Of a DNA stretch of 64,000 nt, positions 1 through 12,752 are shown piece after piece; within the stretch, counting starts at the first letter, position 1; each line of letters opens with the position of its first letter. A program made the translations under genes and the position numbers. Source of the stretch: Lentinus brumalis (lineage: Eukaryota > Basidiomycota > Agaricomycetes > Polyporales > Polyporaceae); contig MARA01000018.1 in the NCBI GenBank assembly GCA_001792895.1, forward strand, positions 558,001 to 622,000. The letters run 5' to 3'. The notes beneath the pieces are model-generated. The model saw only the letters and a program-made list of their open reading frames with translations, was not told the origin of the DNA and made no database searches.

Positions 1-158
1 ATGCCGATGCCATCGCTTGAACGGTCGATCGGAGTCAGAGAGGCAAGAAGGGTATGTATGCGCGATGCAAAGAGGGGAAGAGGTCGTGGAACACCAGGAA
101 AAGGAGCGCGGACGGGAAGCAATGGAATGAGAAGTCAATAAAAAGACCAAAGGTTGTA

Positions 159-2039
159 CTAGATGGAAAAGAATGGCTGGTCGCTGCTCTGTTGCTGCTG
201 CTGTTGCTGCTGCGCGAAGGGATTGTGGTTACCGCGCTGCGAACCCGTCGGTTCGTTGATGAGTCTCGAGGCTTGCTGCCCATATCTGAAGAGTATACCG
301 AGCTTAGTGGGGCCCGACAAACACAATTTAAAATCACGCACCGGAGGTTGCCCCAATTCCCGAACGTGTCGATGCCATCTTCGCGGTTTGCAAGCAGGTT
401 GGCGAGATGTGCATGCTCGTCGTCCGCGCGCGTCTTCACAGCAGGCACGGAATTTGCGCGCGGAGCCTCAGGAGGCGCGGACTGCGAGACCGGAGGCGGG
501 GCAGTCGACGTCGGACCCTGCCCATAAGTGCCTTGCAAGTTGAACGAGACCGGACTTGTTGTCTGCGGCCCGGGAGAGGACAATTGCGTGGGTAAAGAAG
601 GTGTCGACATAGCCAGCGACGGTGCGAACGGATTGTTCGAGCTACCCAGTGTCAGACGTTGCTATGCAGAGCCTGATGATATGTACTCACCCGAACCCAG
701 TGGCTTGAGGGACAAGTGGTTGCTGAGGCATAAGGAACTGTTGTTGTTGTTGCTGCTGCTGCTGAAGTTGGAGGAGTTGCTGTTGGCGCATCCATTCTTC
801 CTGCTGCTGCTGCTGTTGCTGCTGCTGCGCTTGCAGTTGTTGCTGCATCTGCCACTCTTGTTGCTGGCGCATATATTCCGCCTATATGCGCGTGAGATGG
901 CGCATGGACGCGTGAAGAATCGCGACGAACCTGCATGGCCTCCTGCTGAGCCTGCTGTTGATAGGGGTTGAAGGAGGTAAACTGCTGAGGAACCGCTGTA
1001 AATTGCGGCTGCAGAAACTGAGGCTGTCCCTGAAATGAGGTGTCGACAAGCGGGAACGGGTTCGTGCCTGTGGGTTGCCTGTATCGAAACACGTCAGTCC
1101 CAATTCTGGTGCACCATCACATAGTCGTGATGTGACTCGGAGTGGCGGTTCATAAACGGGGCACGTACGGTTGCTGTGCATCGTCGAACAATGCAGACTG
1201 ATTTGCATCCTGGACGGCCTTAGCCCGCTTGGCCTCCTCCTCCTCACTGAGTCGGATAGCCTGCTGGATGTCGCGTTCCTCTGCCGTCATCCTCAGCCTC
1301 GCTTGCTCCTCCTCCGCCGTCCTCTTACTCTCCTCAAGAGCTTTGCGCAAGTCGTCGTCTTCCCGATTCGTCCCGTTCCGCCTCCTTCCACCCCCAGGGA
1401 CGCTCTGAGAGCGTCTGCGTTCGTTCTCATTGTCGTCGCCGTCCTCCCCCCTGCCGCGGACCATACGATCCCGCATCATCGCGCGGTCTCGTCGCTCGTG
1501 GCGCAAGCGTGACTCATCTTGCAGGAGATTGGTGATATCCTTGGCCTTCTGGCGGACGTTGGCCCCCTGGTCCTTGCCCTCTTCATCGACATATTGGAAC
1601 TCCTTCAGTGTCTTGATGATATAGATGTTGTCCCGGAAGTAGACGACAACGTTCTCCGAGCCAGCGTGGAGGAGGTAATCGAGGACGGTGAGAGACTGCG
1701 CGACATGATCAGACAGTGTGCAATGCGCGCCGCGATGAACGGACCTTGAATACGTGACGCCAGTTCTTGCCCTTGTCATTCAACCGCTTGTCGAGCATCT
1801 CCATGATCTCTACGAAGTGGTCCCTGCACTGGGTGGTTGGGGAGGTTTCGTGTGAATGGCCGCCACAGTACTCACTGGTTGTAGCTCAGCTGCGCAAGCT
1901 CGTTCATCTGCGTCCCCGACGGCCCCCACGGGTCATTCGAGGTCGCTTCGCGCACTTTGGCCTGGACATCCGAGTAGCCCTTGGTGTAGTTTTTGACGCC
2001 GCGGACGATGCCCTTCCCGAGGTGCTGCATGCTGGTCAT
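159..2039 (-). CDS. Epsin (ENTH-domain endocytic adaptor)
   Basis: Clathrin-associated adaptor that binds PtdIns(4,5)P2 and ubiquitinated cargo at the plasma membrane. Seven exons can be joined cleanly: 2039-1876, 1823-1745, 1695-1169, 1078-931, 881-691, 641-342 and 285-159. They give 511 residues, typical for fungal epsins. The N-terminal ENTH domain (about residues 10-150) contains KNYTKGYSDVQAKVREAT, NDPWGPSG and LTVLDYLLHAGSE. Two ubiquitin-interacting motifs follow (RKALEESK, QQAIRLSEEEE). Next come a long Gln-rich segment, three NPF motifs that would bind EH-domain partners (TNPFP, NNPFAPS, HNPFAQ), and the conserved FGNWGNLRYG element near the C-terminus. The start is the first ATG before the ENTH domain. 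An AG just upstream (about 2068) suggests a 5' UTR intron or a short extra N-terminal exon. Domain and family are clear. Which yeast paralogue (Ent1 or Ent2) it matches is not decided. Confidence 0.93.
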
Positions 2040-2501
2040 CACGGTCTCGAATTGACTGCCAAGTATCTGTAATGCCGTTCACAGGTACAGCCGTTCGTTG
2101 CTTGTGGGCGTGAATATGCCGGTGGAACTGAGGAGGTTGTGGTCGATGTTGAAGCTGAGACGGAGACGGAGGAGTGTCACAGTCAAGCGGCGGCGGCCAC
2201 AGAGCGCTCGTTGCGCAGCATTTCGGTCACGTACATACATACAGTACTTAAGTAATGGGAAGTACTCTGAAGTACTACTGATCGTACTTGTATCGAACAA
2301 CAAGACCGTAGCAAGCACTGATGGGCACTATTCTATACATCTGTAGCATGATACAAGGAACAGCGACAACACTAGCAACGTGGTCTACATTGTGCACGAG
2401 AAGTTGTCTTTGGGTATACATATTCCGTCCATGTCATCTCCCACTCGGTGCGTCCGTACCTGCACATACAATGGCTTTGGTATGGGAGAAGCAGAAGTAG
2501 T
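2040..2501. other. Intergenic: epsin upstream and EamA downstream region
   Basis: No coding frame with protein-like composition was found. The stretch holds the epsin 5' region, with a plausible 3' splice acceptor on the minus strand near 2068, and the EamA gene 3' flank. Around 2245-2275 there are several AGTACT/AGTACTT words in a row. Confidence 0.5.
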
Positions 2502-4420
2502 TCAATGCGCTGGTGACTTCGAGCCCGGGTTGTCGGTCAGGGGGATTGACGCGCCTGCTGTCGCCTCTTCCTCATCGTGATGATGTTCGTCTAGCAGCCC
2601 TTCTTCAACCGATGGGTCGTCCGAGGACTCCGGGCGCGTCTTCGTTTCATGATTTACTTTCTTCGTGAGCTGCGGACACGGAATTAGGAAAGTTGAGTGA
2701 TACCGGAGGGTCAGATGACGATGCCATACCGCGACATATAACGCAGAGCTGATGATGATACAAGTGCCCACAATGGACAACGGAGAGGGAGACGTGTGAA
2801 AGAAGAGCCGTTCGAAGATAGTTGCGAAAACGATCTGTACGATGGTTCATTATCCACCCGAATAAGGGAGAGAGGTGATAGCATGCCTACCTGTCCATAC
2901 ACAGCGATCGCACCGCGCCCCGCTGCCTCGCGTTGCAAACCCAGTGTCAACAACACCTGTGAATGATTATTGATCAGATTGAAGCAGAGACTGTTAGGAA
3001 ATTGTGTCAACGTACCTGTCCGGTGAATCCTGCGATACCGATGAACAAGAGCAGTAGAACCCAATCCCAGCGTGTTGGAACGACAAAAGGAGTTCGCATG
3101 ACGATCATCCTGTGTAAAACGTCTTGAATACACTGTTCCTAACGCAGTAAGGAATGACTCACGCGATGATGGTCACGATCACACATAGGGCTGAGTACGC
3201 AACCAAATTATGCAACGCGTGGGCGCGCTTTCCAATGTGGCGAATTGTTGTGTCTGCGTGAAACATGAGTAGATATCGAGCACACAGGTGGTCTCCTCAG
3301 AACCTACATGCACCTGCGGCACCCACAGCTCCGAGCAGCGCAACTCTGGCCGCTTCGATGAGCTCTTCCCAGCGGACTGGCCCGTAACTCACTCACCCTA
3401 CGGCAGTTAGACGTTGGGCAGATAGCGCGGATTCATTATTCGCTGTTGTTGAATCGCCGACAGCCCGCAGCATCATACTGTCAACCCCTGCTGGGATGGA
3501 GTCGTCGTGGGTCCCTGAACCGCTACGAAACAGAAAGGCGGGGCGAGCTATGAGGATGACTCCGAACAAACTCGCAACTGTGGTCATTCGCCGTGAGAAC
3601 GTGGCTCATGAATGGGCGAAGATAGCACTCACTCCCAGCCGCTGCTTCTCGCCATGAGAACACTTCTCGCAAGAAGATTGCGCCGGCAATGGCGGTGAAC
3701 ATGGGCGAAAGGAATTGCAAAACGGTCGCGTCTGACAAGGACAGGTACTGCAATGAGTAGTACAGGCCATAGATGCCAAGAAATCTGTATGTTTCTTGTC
3801 AATGTGCCTGCCACACATGGTGAACTGTGACCCACCCGAAGACACCGCGCTGTACCAAGAAATACCGCACACCCTTTGGTCCTAAGATGGGGTCCGGTAC
3901 CCTCATAAAAAACCTGCAGGCGCATCGGTACTTGGTACGATGATGCATCTGTCCACTCACATGTACGCCACGCAGCATATCCAAGTGATTGCCTGTATGT
4001 CAAGTCAGATCCCGGAGGAAGTGGTCATACCGATATACATACCATGCGCACAAGGATCAGCTACATAGTCGTTGAGCACGGTCTTGATTCTCAAAGACCT
4101 GGCAGATTTCAATCAGTGCTCACCTCCATCGCAGGGACCGGCAAATCCAGACTGCTGAGTGTCTTCACCCCAACATTCATGAGTGAAAAGAAGAACTGGG
4201 ACGATGCGACCAGCAGTAATCCAACGTTGTTCTCAGCGAGTTCCCCCAGACGTCCGGCCCGCCTTACAATCCGACGCCAACTTCTCGCCGCTTGCGACGA
4301 CCCTTCGTTTGTTGTACCGCGCGGTGTAGGTATGAACGACACCTGCGGTGATAGTGGCACATCTGCATCAAAATTCGTACGGTCCGGCGTACTGGCGTTG
4401 AACGGGTTTCTGCTCGGCAT
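2502..4420 (-). CDS. EamA/DMT-family membrane transporter (SLC35G-like)
   Basis: Multi-pass drug/metabolite transporter superfamily protein; substrate unknown. The start is MPSRNPFN. First comes a hydrophilic N-terminus of about 70 residues, then alternating hydrophobic segments. Family hallmarks are VGVKTLSSLDLPVPAMEL in the first EamA repeat, DPILGPKGVRYFLVQRGVFG, YYSLQYLSLSDATVLQFLSP followed by a transmembrane helix and FLREVF, then SLFGVILIARP, and in the second repeat TIRHIGKRAHALHN. The C-terminal tail is acidic and His-rich (LDEHHHDEEE) and probably cytosolic. The gene is cut by many short introns. One exon is only 18 nt (4043-4060, encoding LILVRM) and is needed to complete a conserved helix. 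It shares a 339-bp divergent intergenic region with the calcium channel gene. Family assignment is strong, substrate is not. Confidence 0.87.
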
Positions 4421-4759
4421 CTTCTCTCCCTCTCCTCGCACTTTGCTCCTCCAGTAGAACACCAAGCAAGCTTCGTTGTTCCGGCAGGAAGCAGACACAA
4501 GTGTATATGTCGGGAGGTGGGAGTTGATCAAAGAAGTACATAATTACTAGCATCAGAGTTCGCGCGCGCAGCCAAGATTTGAGTCGGAGTTGAGAATCCT
4601 ACGCATGGGTAATCGGAGGATGCCTCTCCGATTATGCAGTCCATTACTCCGATAAGCGGCTGCCAAAATACTTGGCAGGCTCGCCGCCGAGCGCGGTAAC
4701 GACGCCCATCCACCCGTCGCCGCCGTCATGCACAGCGAACCCGCTCCTTTCTGATCTGT
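4421..4759. promoter_or_regulatory. Divergent promoter region (EamA transporter / Cch1)
   Basis: 339 bp separate the start codons of two head-to-head genes, so both promoters must lie here or overlap the 5' ends. No convincing TATA box or named operator was seen. Confidence 0.5.
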
Positions 4760-7700
4760 ATGGACGCTAGCCAATCTTCTGACCTGAACCGCTCTTCCTC
4801 TTCTGCTGTAGACTTGACTGGGACACCGGCTGGGCTCATAAACTCGCGTCCGACAACACCGTTGTCTTCCGACAGTCTTGCTCGTCGCCGAACTAGCTGG
4901 GGAGGCACCGGAGGCACCAACGTTATCCAGGACCCCTTGCGATTCAACCTGCCGACATCAAGTCCACAACCTACAGCGGGCCCGTCGCGTCAGACGGCGT
5001 GGTCATCCGAGGACCCCTTCTACTCGCCAACGGAGGATGACCCTCCGTACCGCGACTACTCACACCGCACTGGCGGGATGCGCTACCAAGATGCCAGCGC
5101 AATCTACTCCGCGTCCCAACCTGGACAGTCGTCCGCCTCTCTCATCTCATCTCAGTTTCGGGAGTCCGGCGATACCACCGACAGTACGCGAGACGACGAT
5201 GAAGCAGCCCTCACGGCGAACATGTCTCAGCACGGTGCAGGGAGCGGATGGGGGGCCGGAGAAGGCGTGGACCCAGAACGGCCAGGTGTGTCGCCGCGAA
5301 CGCGGCAGAGGACAGTCCGCTACAGCACGTCCCCACTGAAGAAGACGGGCACAACGCTCAAGACCGTGTCTCGGAACCTGAGACGCGCTTCGTTACGCGT
5401 CGTCAATTTTGGAGGACTAGGGTTGGACGAGCACGTGCGGTTGGACGATGTGGACGAGCGGGACGGCAAGCGGGAGGACGAGGACGAGATGCCCGACGAG
5501 GACGAGGTACTGCCGGACCTATCGAAAACACTGCCCATACGCGGACGGACACTTGGCTGTTTGGGACCTCGCAGCAGGCTACGACTCTCAATGTACAAAT
5601 TCCTCGTATATCCGTGAGTGCTACTTCTGCACCCTGCCGCGGTCACTACAACCCTTACTCGTATAGATGGACGGAACCGGTCATCCTATTACTGATCATC
5701 ATCAACGCCGTTGTGCTCACCATTCAAGCGTCCCGCCCTCACGCCCTACCGGCAGACTGGCCAGACGATGCGAGGCCGCCTCCCGTCGTTGGCTACTTTC
5801 ATGCCTGGGAGGATTACGCGCTCTTTGCATTATTCTGCTTATTTACGTGCGTACTTCCTATGCGTGCGTTCGCATTTGCTCATGTCTGTGTAGTCTGGAA
5901 GCGTTTGCCCGTATATGCGTATCGGGATTTCTGCTGGACCCGGAAGTTCCCGTTTCTACGCTCTTTCAGTCACCATTCTCATCATACCCGGACATCACCC
6001 GCCCACCGAACACTGCTGCAGACGCCAGCTTCAATCTTACACGTACACCATCCACTCACTCACACTCACAGCCCGGACTTCATCGCGGCCTTACCCTCAC
6101 CCAGCGTCTTCGCAATCTTCGAGCCAATATAGCTCGTCCGTTCGTTCTTTCACAAACTGTGACCACTCCTCTACCTTCGGCTTCCGACAATGGCAGCAAA
6201 GGTACACCGTCTCGTTCCCGGTCTGACACTGTCCAGTCGAAGTCGCCCATGATGGAGAAGGCTGTTGCTGGCGCGCAGAACGTCCACTCGCACATGCGGA
6301 ACCCCTCCGAACCTACATTTCTCTCCAAAGCCCTTCGCTCAGATAACCCCAGCGAGACCCTCTCCTTGCCATGGCGACTGAGCGTCGCAGATTCTAAGAG
6401 CCAGACTCAGCGCAACCTGCCCTATCTTCGGCATAGCTGGACTAGAATTGACTTCATCGCTATCATGAGCTTCTGGATTGCCTTCGCATTGGCTTCTGCT
6501 GGTGTGGAACGCAATGAGTATCATATCGGCTTGTTTCGCGCCATGAGCGTCCTTCGCACTGCTCGGCTACTGGCCATCACATCTGGTACTACCGTACGTT
6601 GACTGGCTGGCTATCTCCCTACTCAGTAACACTTCCTGACCTCTGACCTCCACGCAGACCATCATGCGGTCGCTGAAGACTGCGCGACCATTACTGGCCA
6701 GCGTTGCTTATTTCGTGCTTTTCGCTATGATACTCTTCTCGTGAGTCAGCAGCATACACAGGAGCTTGACCTATACTGAACGTACATGACAGCATCATCG
6801 GCATACAGTCTTTCAAGGGCTCCTTCCGTCGGACATGTCACTTGTCAGCCACCCTCGGCGAGGACGAGATCCAGCTTGACCAGAATTGTGGCGGCTATGT
6901 TGACCCTGGCACCCTACAGCCAGTTGGCTATCTGGATCGCAATGGTGTCAATGCCGCGGTGAAGGGATTCATATGTCCCTTGGGGCAAATATGCAAGGTA
7001 GCCTTAATCTATCCCTCTATCCCCCACTGTACTCAGACCTTCACTATCTCAGGAAAACAGCGACAATCCTGAGGCCAACATTGAAAGTTTCGACGTTATA
7101 TATTACGCCGCCTTGCAGGTTGTCATTGTCTCTTCCGCGAACGGGGTGAGTAAACGTACATCCGGTCCAGTGCTTGACGACTCATCATTTGTCGTTGCAG
7201 TGGTCCGGGCTGATGTATCAGATGATGGACGCGGAGTTCTTCGTGTCTTGTTTCTTCTACATTGTTTGCATCATCGTGCTTAATTTCTGGCTCATCAACC
7301 TGTTCGTCGCCGTCATCACGAACACATTCTCGGCCATTCGTTCGGATACGAAGAAGAGTGCTTTCGGTGCTGCCCCGTAAGTCCATTGTGAAAACCTTTC
7401 AGCATCACTGCTTGACACGTCTCCATCTTCCAGGCTGGCTCCGGTCGTCGAAGAGCAGGAGGAGGGTTGGTCGATGGTCGATGGCCGACGGGTCGCCGCA
7501 CGCAATCGTATCGCCGACATATACGAGAACATTCGATGGTGTTGGGTGGGGTTTGCTCTTGCTTCCCTCATCCTGCAAGCGACGCGTACCGTCGATATCT
7601 CCCCCTTGCATGACGAGGTCCTGGACAAGGGTGAACTTGCCCTGACGATCCTCTTCGATGTCGAGATCGTCATCCGAGTGCTCGCGTACCTACCGGACTG

Positions 7701-10700
7701 GAGAAAGTTCTTCTTCCGAGGGCAGAACGTGCTCGACCTGTTCCTCGCTATCGGCTCAAGTGTCATTCAAGTCCCCGCTATCCACAAGTCGAACGTGTAC
7801 CCTTGGCTGACAATCTTCCAACTGATGCGATTCTACCGCGTCATCCTAGAAATCCCAAGGATGAAGCCCCTGCTCGTGAGTGATTATCTTGCTTGTCGAG
7901 CGGCCATGTTACTGACTGCTACGACTCACACATAGCTTGCCGTCTTCGGCAATATGTACGGTCTCGCGAACATGTCTCTGTTCCTGATCGAGATCAATCT
8001 GCTCGCGGCGCTTTTCGCCGTCCAGCTGGTCGGCGGAGACGTCAAGGCTGGGAACCTGATCGACTTTGGGACCCTCTATAACACCTTCCTGGCCATCTAC
8101 CAAGTCTTCTCTTCAGAGAATTGGACAGATGTGCTGTACATCGTGGCCGTACCGGAGGTGCCCCTCCGACAGTCGGCTGTTGTGATTCTATTCGTGGCTG
8201 GCTGGATGTTCTTCGCGAACTGTGAGTAGCAAGTATCGGCGTGATGACTACTCATACACATACTCGACCCTGCAGACATCGTGCTACAGATGTTCATTGC
8301 CGTCATCAACGAGAATTTTGATATAGCAGAAGAATCCAAGAAGAGCAGGCAGGCGTCGCACTACTGGGCCTCCCATCGTCCACAGCAAGTCCGCGCGGCG
8401 TGGGTACGCAAACTAAACCCGTACAGGTGGTTCAAGGCTCAACCGAAGGCCATCGAAGTCGAATTACCGTCCAATTTGGTCTTACCAATGCAGAAGGCGC
8501 TCGTTCAGGACTATAGCCTTCCGAAGAGGGAAAAGTCCTTTGTCGTCAGTTGCTTTAGCTCATTCGGTGTTGCGCGAGACTGATTGGTCTCCCAGGACGC
8601 AACTACACGAACTGGTAGTTCTCGGCAGTACACAGCGAAGTCGACTCTCAGGCGCCTGCAACGCCTTTTTGCAGGCGATATAGCCGCAGGAGACGTGCCG
8701 CTGACTACTCTCCGGAGTACCCGCCGTGACTCTGCTGCACCTGCTGACCCTATCGACGAGGAGACCGAAAGGCATCTGTAAGTGAGCCCAAGTCACCGTA
8801 TCTCGTGTCCTCCTAACCATAGCATAGCGAGGTTTGGCCGCTCTCAACAACGATGCCGTCGATGCGGAGGAAATTAACGATGCATTGTACGAGCGACGTG
8901 CCCAGAAGGCCGACTTCATCCGCGACCATCCGACGTACGACAAGACGTTCTGGATCTTTTCGCAGAAGAACTGGCTCAGACGGATGTGCCAGAAGCTCGT
9001 GGCCCCAGCAGGCGGCGATCGTATCTTCGGTACTCCCCATTCTGCTATCGCCCATCCCATATTCCAGCTCCTGCTACTCCTCACCGTGCTTGGAGGCATT
9101 ATTGTGGAAACTATCGCGACACCGCTCTACCGTCGCGATTTCTATGCGACGAATGGGGCCATTCGTGGCACTTGGTTCGACATCGCTGAGGGGTCTTTCG
9201 CCATCGTGCTGCTGCTGGAGTTCGTCATTAAGATCATTGCGGATGGATTTCTGTTCACCCCAAATGCCTACATCCGGAGCATTTGGAACATCCTCGATCT
9301 TTTCATTCTCGTCGGCATATTGGTCAATGCGACCACAGGCCTCATCTTCATTGGCGGTCTCAGTCGTATCACCAGGTCTCTGAAGGCTCTCCGCGCTCTC
9401 CGTCTCATCACTCTCATCGACAAGATGCGCTCCACCTTCGAATCGTTGATCATTTCCGGCATAGCTCGTATCCTCGATGCTGCCCTCCTCGCCATCCTAT
9501 ACATGATTCCATACGCTGTCTGGGGTCTGAACATCTTTGCTGGCGTCACGAATGAGTGCAACGACGATTCGGTTTCTGGGATCAACGACTGCATTGGCGA
9601 GTACTCGACCAACAACCTCATCGACGGGTCATTCAACTACTTAGTTCCTCGGGTATGGGATAATCCTGCACCGTCTACGCAGTTCTCCTTCGACAGCTTC
9701 CGGCAGTCTCTCCTCATCCTCTTCGAGATCGTATCTCTCGAGGGTTGGATAGACGTTCTCGGAGTGGCGACCAGCGTTACGGGCGAAGGCCAGCAGCCAC
9801 AGGTCAACGCGTCTGTGGGCAACTCGATATTCTTCCTGATCTACAACCTGATGGGAGGAGTCGTCATCTTCACACTGTTCGTCAGGTGAGCAGCGAATTC
9901 TACTCCAATTACGACGTCATCATTTCTGACATCAGAGCAGTATCATCATTGGCAACTTCACGGCAAGGACTGGGTCAGCTCTCCTTACCCAGCCCCAGCG
10001 AGAATGGATCGATCTCCAGAAGCTGATCAAGCGGCAACGGCCCTCGAAGCGTCCCAAACAGAGACCGACGTGGCGCGTCAGGCAATGGTGCTACGATAGA
10101 GCTGTCCACAAGCACGGCTGGTGGTCTCGGATGATGACGGTGCTCTACACCTTGCAGGTCATTGCACTAATGTGCGTATCCAAAGAGGCACCGTATGTCG
10201 CTTGTGCTTAATGACATGTTTACAGGACTCAGACATTCACGCCGCAAAACTACCTCGACGAGTTCCGCAGTAAGTCCGTTTGCTCAAGCTCTGTTAGACA
10301 ACGCTTAGCCCCGAGTCAGATGATTTCTTCATCTTCGTAACGGTCATGTACTGCATCGACATCATCGTCAGGTTCTTCGGTCTGGGCTGGTCAAGCTACA
10401 GCGCCAACGGCTGGAATATCTTTGACATCGTCGTTGCCGGCGGCAGCCTCGTCACCACACTCATCGTGCGATTCAATGCGGGCGGTTTCGTCGTTCAGCA
10501 GCTGCAAAAGCTGTTCCTCACGTGCATCGCGCTGAAGCTTGTTCAGCGGGTCAACAGTCTCAACAAGCTCTTCAAGACAGCAGTGTGAGTTTGCTCCGCG
10601 ATTTACGTCTTGCTCTTACTTACCTGAATGCAACCCACAGTGGAAGCCTGCCCGTCATTCTTAGCCTGCTCGGCCTCTGGATCATCTTGTTCCTGTTCTT

Positions 10701-12390
10701 CGCCATCCTCTACGTCGAGGTCTTCAGTTTGACCAAGTGGAACAGCTCGGAAGACTGGAATCGGAACTACTCCAGTATGGCGAACGCTCTGGTCATGTTG
10801 GCGTTCATGACCACTGGGTGAGTGTTTTCGCGCGCGCACCTTGCCCGATCAGCTCATTCTGCTGCAGGGAAGGATGGAACCAGTATATGCACGAGTTGTG
10901 AGTATCTTCTGTCTGTTGTCGTAGAGGGTTCGACTCATGTCAACCAGCGCCCTGGATTACCCTCGTTGCACGATCACGGCTGCCGGGGAGACCGACTGTG
11001 GCAGCGTCTACTGGTCCTTCGTATTGTTCATCGCTTGGAACTTGTTGAGCATGGTGAGTTGGCTCATCTCATCCTTGATCCTCATACTGACCCGACTTAT
11101 CGATAGTACATCTTCGCCAACTTGTTCACTGGTGTTGTCGTCGAGAGCTTCTACTACGTATTCCAGATGTCCGGCGGTGCCAAGTCGATCACTCGAGAGG
11201 AGATGCGAGCGTTCAAGAAGGTCTGGGCAGAGTTCGCCAACCCGAAGACAGGCTACCTGGAACGGCAGAACTTTGTTCGTTTCTTCGGGGTACGCATGCA
11301 TCGGTTATGTCCAATGGGCTTCCCCTGACTACTCCTTACAGAAATTGAGCGGTATCTTCGAGGTCAAGATCTACCCTTCCGAGTACAGCATTCCCCGCAT
11401 CATGGCAGCATCGAAGGATCCTCTGAACCGGGATGACTGGTCGGAAAGGATCGTCGAAGGCTACGACTTCAACAAGACCGATGCCATCCTGAGCAACCTC
11501 GACCGGGCTGCTATCAAGCGGAGGAAGAACCTCTACAATCGCTTGTATCACGAAGCCAGGATATCGCACGAGCCCGGGAAAGGCATTTCGTTTACGAACA
11601 TGCTGCTACTCCTTGCGCACCACAAGCTCATTGTGGACAAGGAGGCGCTTGTGTACGTATCATGCAGTATACGCGCGACCCAACAACTGCTGACAGCCTG
11701 CCCAGATTGAAAGATCTTGTCGTGAGGACAGAGACGAACAAGCTTGTTACCGACCTTGTGGACTTTGACCGTGTACAATCGCTCTTGCTCATGATTTTGT
11801 ACCGCCGGCGGTACCTTGCCGAACGAGAGCACGCCCGGATGGCGCAGATGGGCCAGTCAGGAGGTCAGGATCTACCATTTCCTTCGCACCGTGCGATTGC
11901 TCAGCTGCTCTCTGCAGACATCCCCGCAATCATCGTGGACGACTTCCCCGCTACCCCACCGATGACCAGCCGCGACATCACCTCCCCGTACCAGACACCT
12001 GTGCAACGCTCTATGGACGGTGACAGGCCTGTGCTCACGCCAGGCATCCTTCAGTCTCCGGATGTCTCGTTCGCCGTCGATACGCCGTCGAGACCCCTCC
12101 AGCGACGCCAGAGAATGAGCGATGTCAGCATGTTGTCCATAGACATGAGTAGCAGGTGAGTAGGCCCATGCACAACCGATGATGCGTCTGTTGTTTACGA
12201 CTGGTGTGTGTAGGGTGGACGGTTCGATGTATAGGGATTCTCGCGCTGGAGATGACGACGAAATACTGTCGTCCATGCAGAACTCCATGTGGCAAGGTGG
12301 GTCTTCGTCTCATCTCGTGATATTGCTAGAGCGTGCTAAGCGTTCTTCACAGACATGATGCTAGAAGCTGCTGAGGAGGACAAGGAGTAG
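4760..12390 (+). CDS. CCH1: Voltage-gated calcium channel alpha subunit Cch1
   Basis: Pore-forming subunit of the fungal high-affinity Ca2+ influx system, which acts with Mid1 in the plasma membrane. About 22 introns; roughly 2,150 residues, usual for Cch1. A Ser/Thr-rich cytosolic N-terminus leads to S1 of domain I ([20 protein letters not shown]). Domain I has a Ser-rich insert of about 180 residues between S2 and S3 and an S4 with [14 protein letters not shown]. Domain II carries [11 protein letters not shown]. Domain III has the arginine-rich S4 [18 protein letters not shown] and pore [11 protein letters not shown]. Domain IV has pore TGEGWNQYM. The four pore positions read N/E/E/E, with domain I being SANGWSG. 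The tail after domain IV has an EF-hand-like stretch. One frame break lies at the 8828 exon start: adding one base in GGTTT (8831-8835) joins ETERHL to [13 protein letters not shown]. Otherwise the frame is clean to TAG at 12388-12390. Confidence 0.95.
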
Positions 12391-12752
12391 GAATTTTGTA
12401 TGTAATCACAGTCACTCGTTCGCTGCACATACCGTACTTCTCAGGGACTATCAGGGTACTGTAGAGTTATTGCATTAGTAGTGTAGACCATATTCGCATC
12501 TAACTTATTCGATGCTCCCTCTTCCTTTCTTTCACGTCGAAGCTGCCTATTTCCTGCAGTGGTTAATGGGCGCCTCCGAGTTCAGTGAGCGGAGCTTCGG
12601 AAACCGAATCGATCAAACCTTGTTGAGGCAGTGCGCTGTCTCGCCTGGGACGGAGTCTGAATAACTTTTTGCTCGGGCATCGTACTTGACGTCGACCTCA
12701 TTGTCTTCCTCATCGTCCTCGACGTCTCGGACTTCGACAAAAACCGCCCATC
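12391..12752. promoter_or_regulatory. Cch1-eIF3a intergenic region with pyrimidine-rich leader
   Basis: 362 bp between tandem genes. The last 60 bp or so before the eIF3a ATG are rich in C and T (cctcattgtcttcctcatcg and similar). This is common in the 5' leaders of highly expressed fungal translation genes. No TATA box was seen. Confidence 0.4.
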
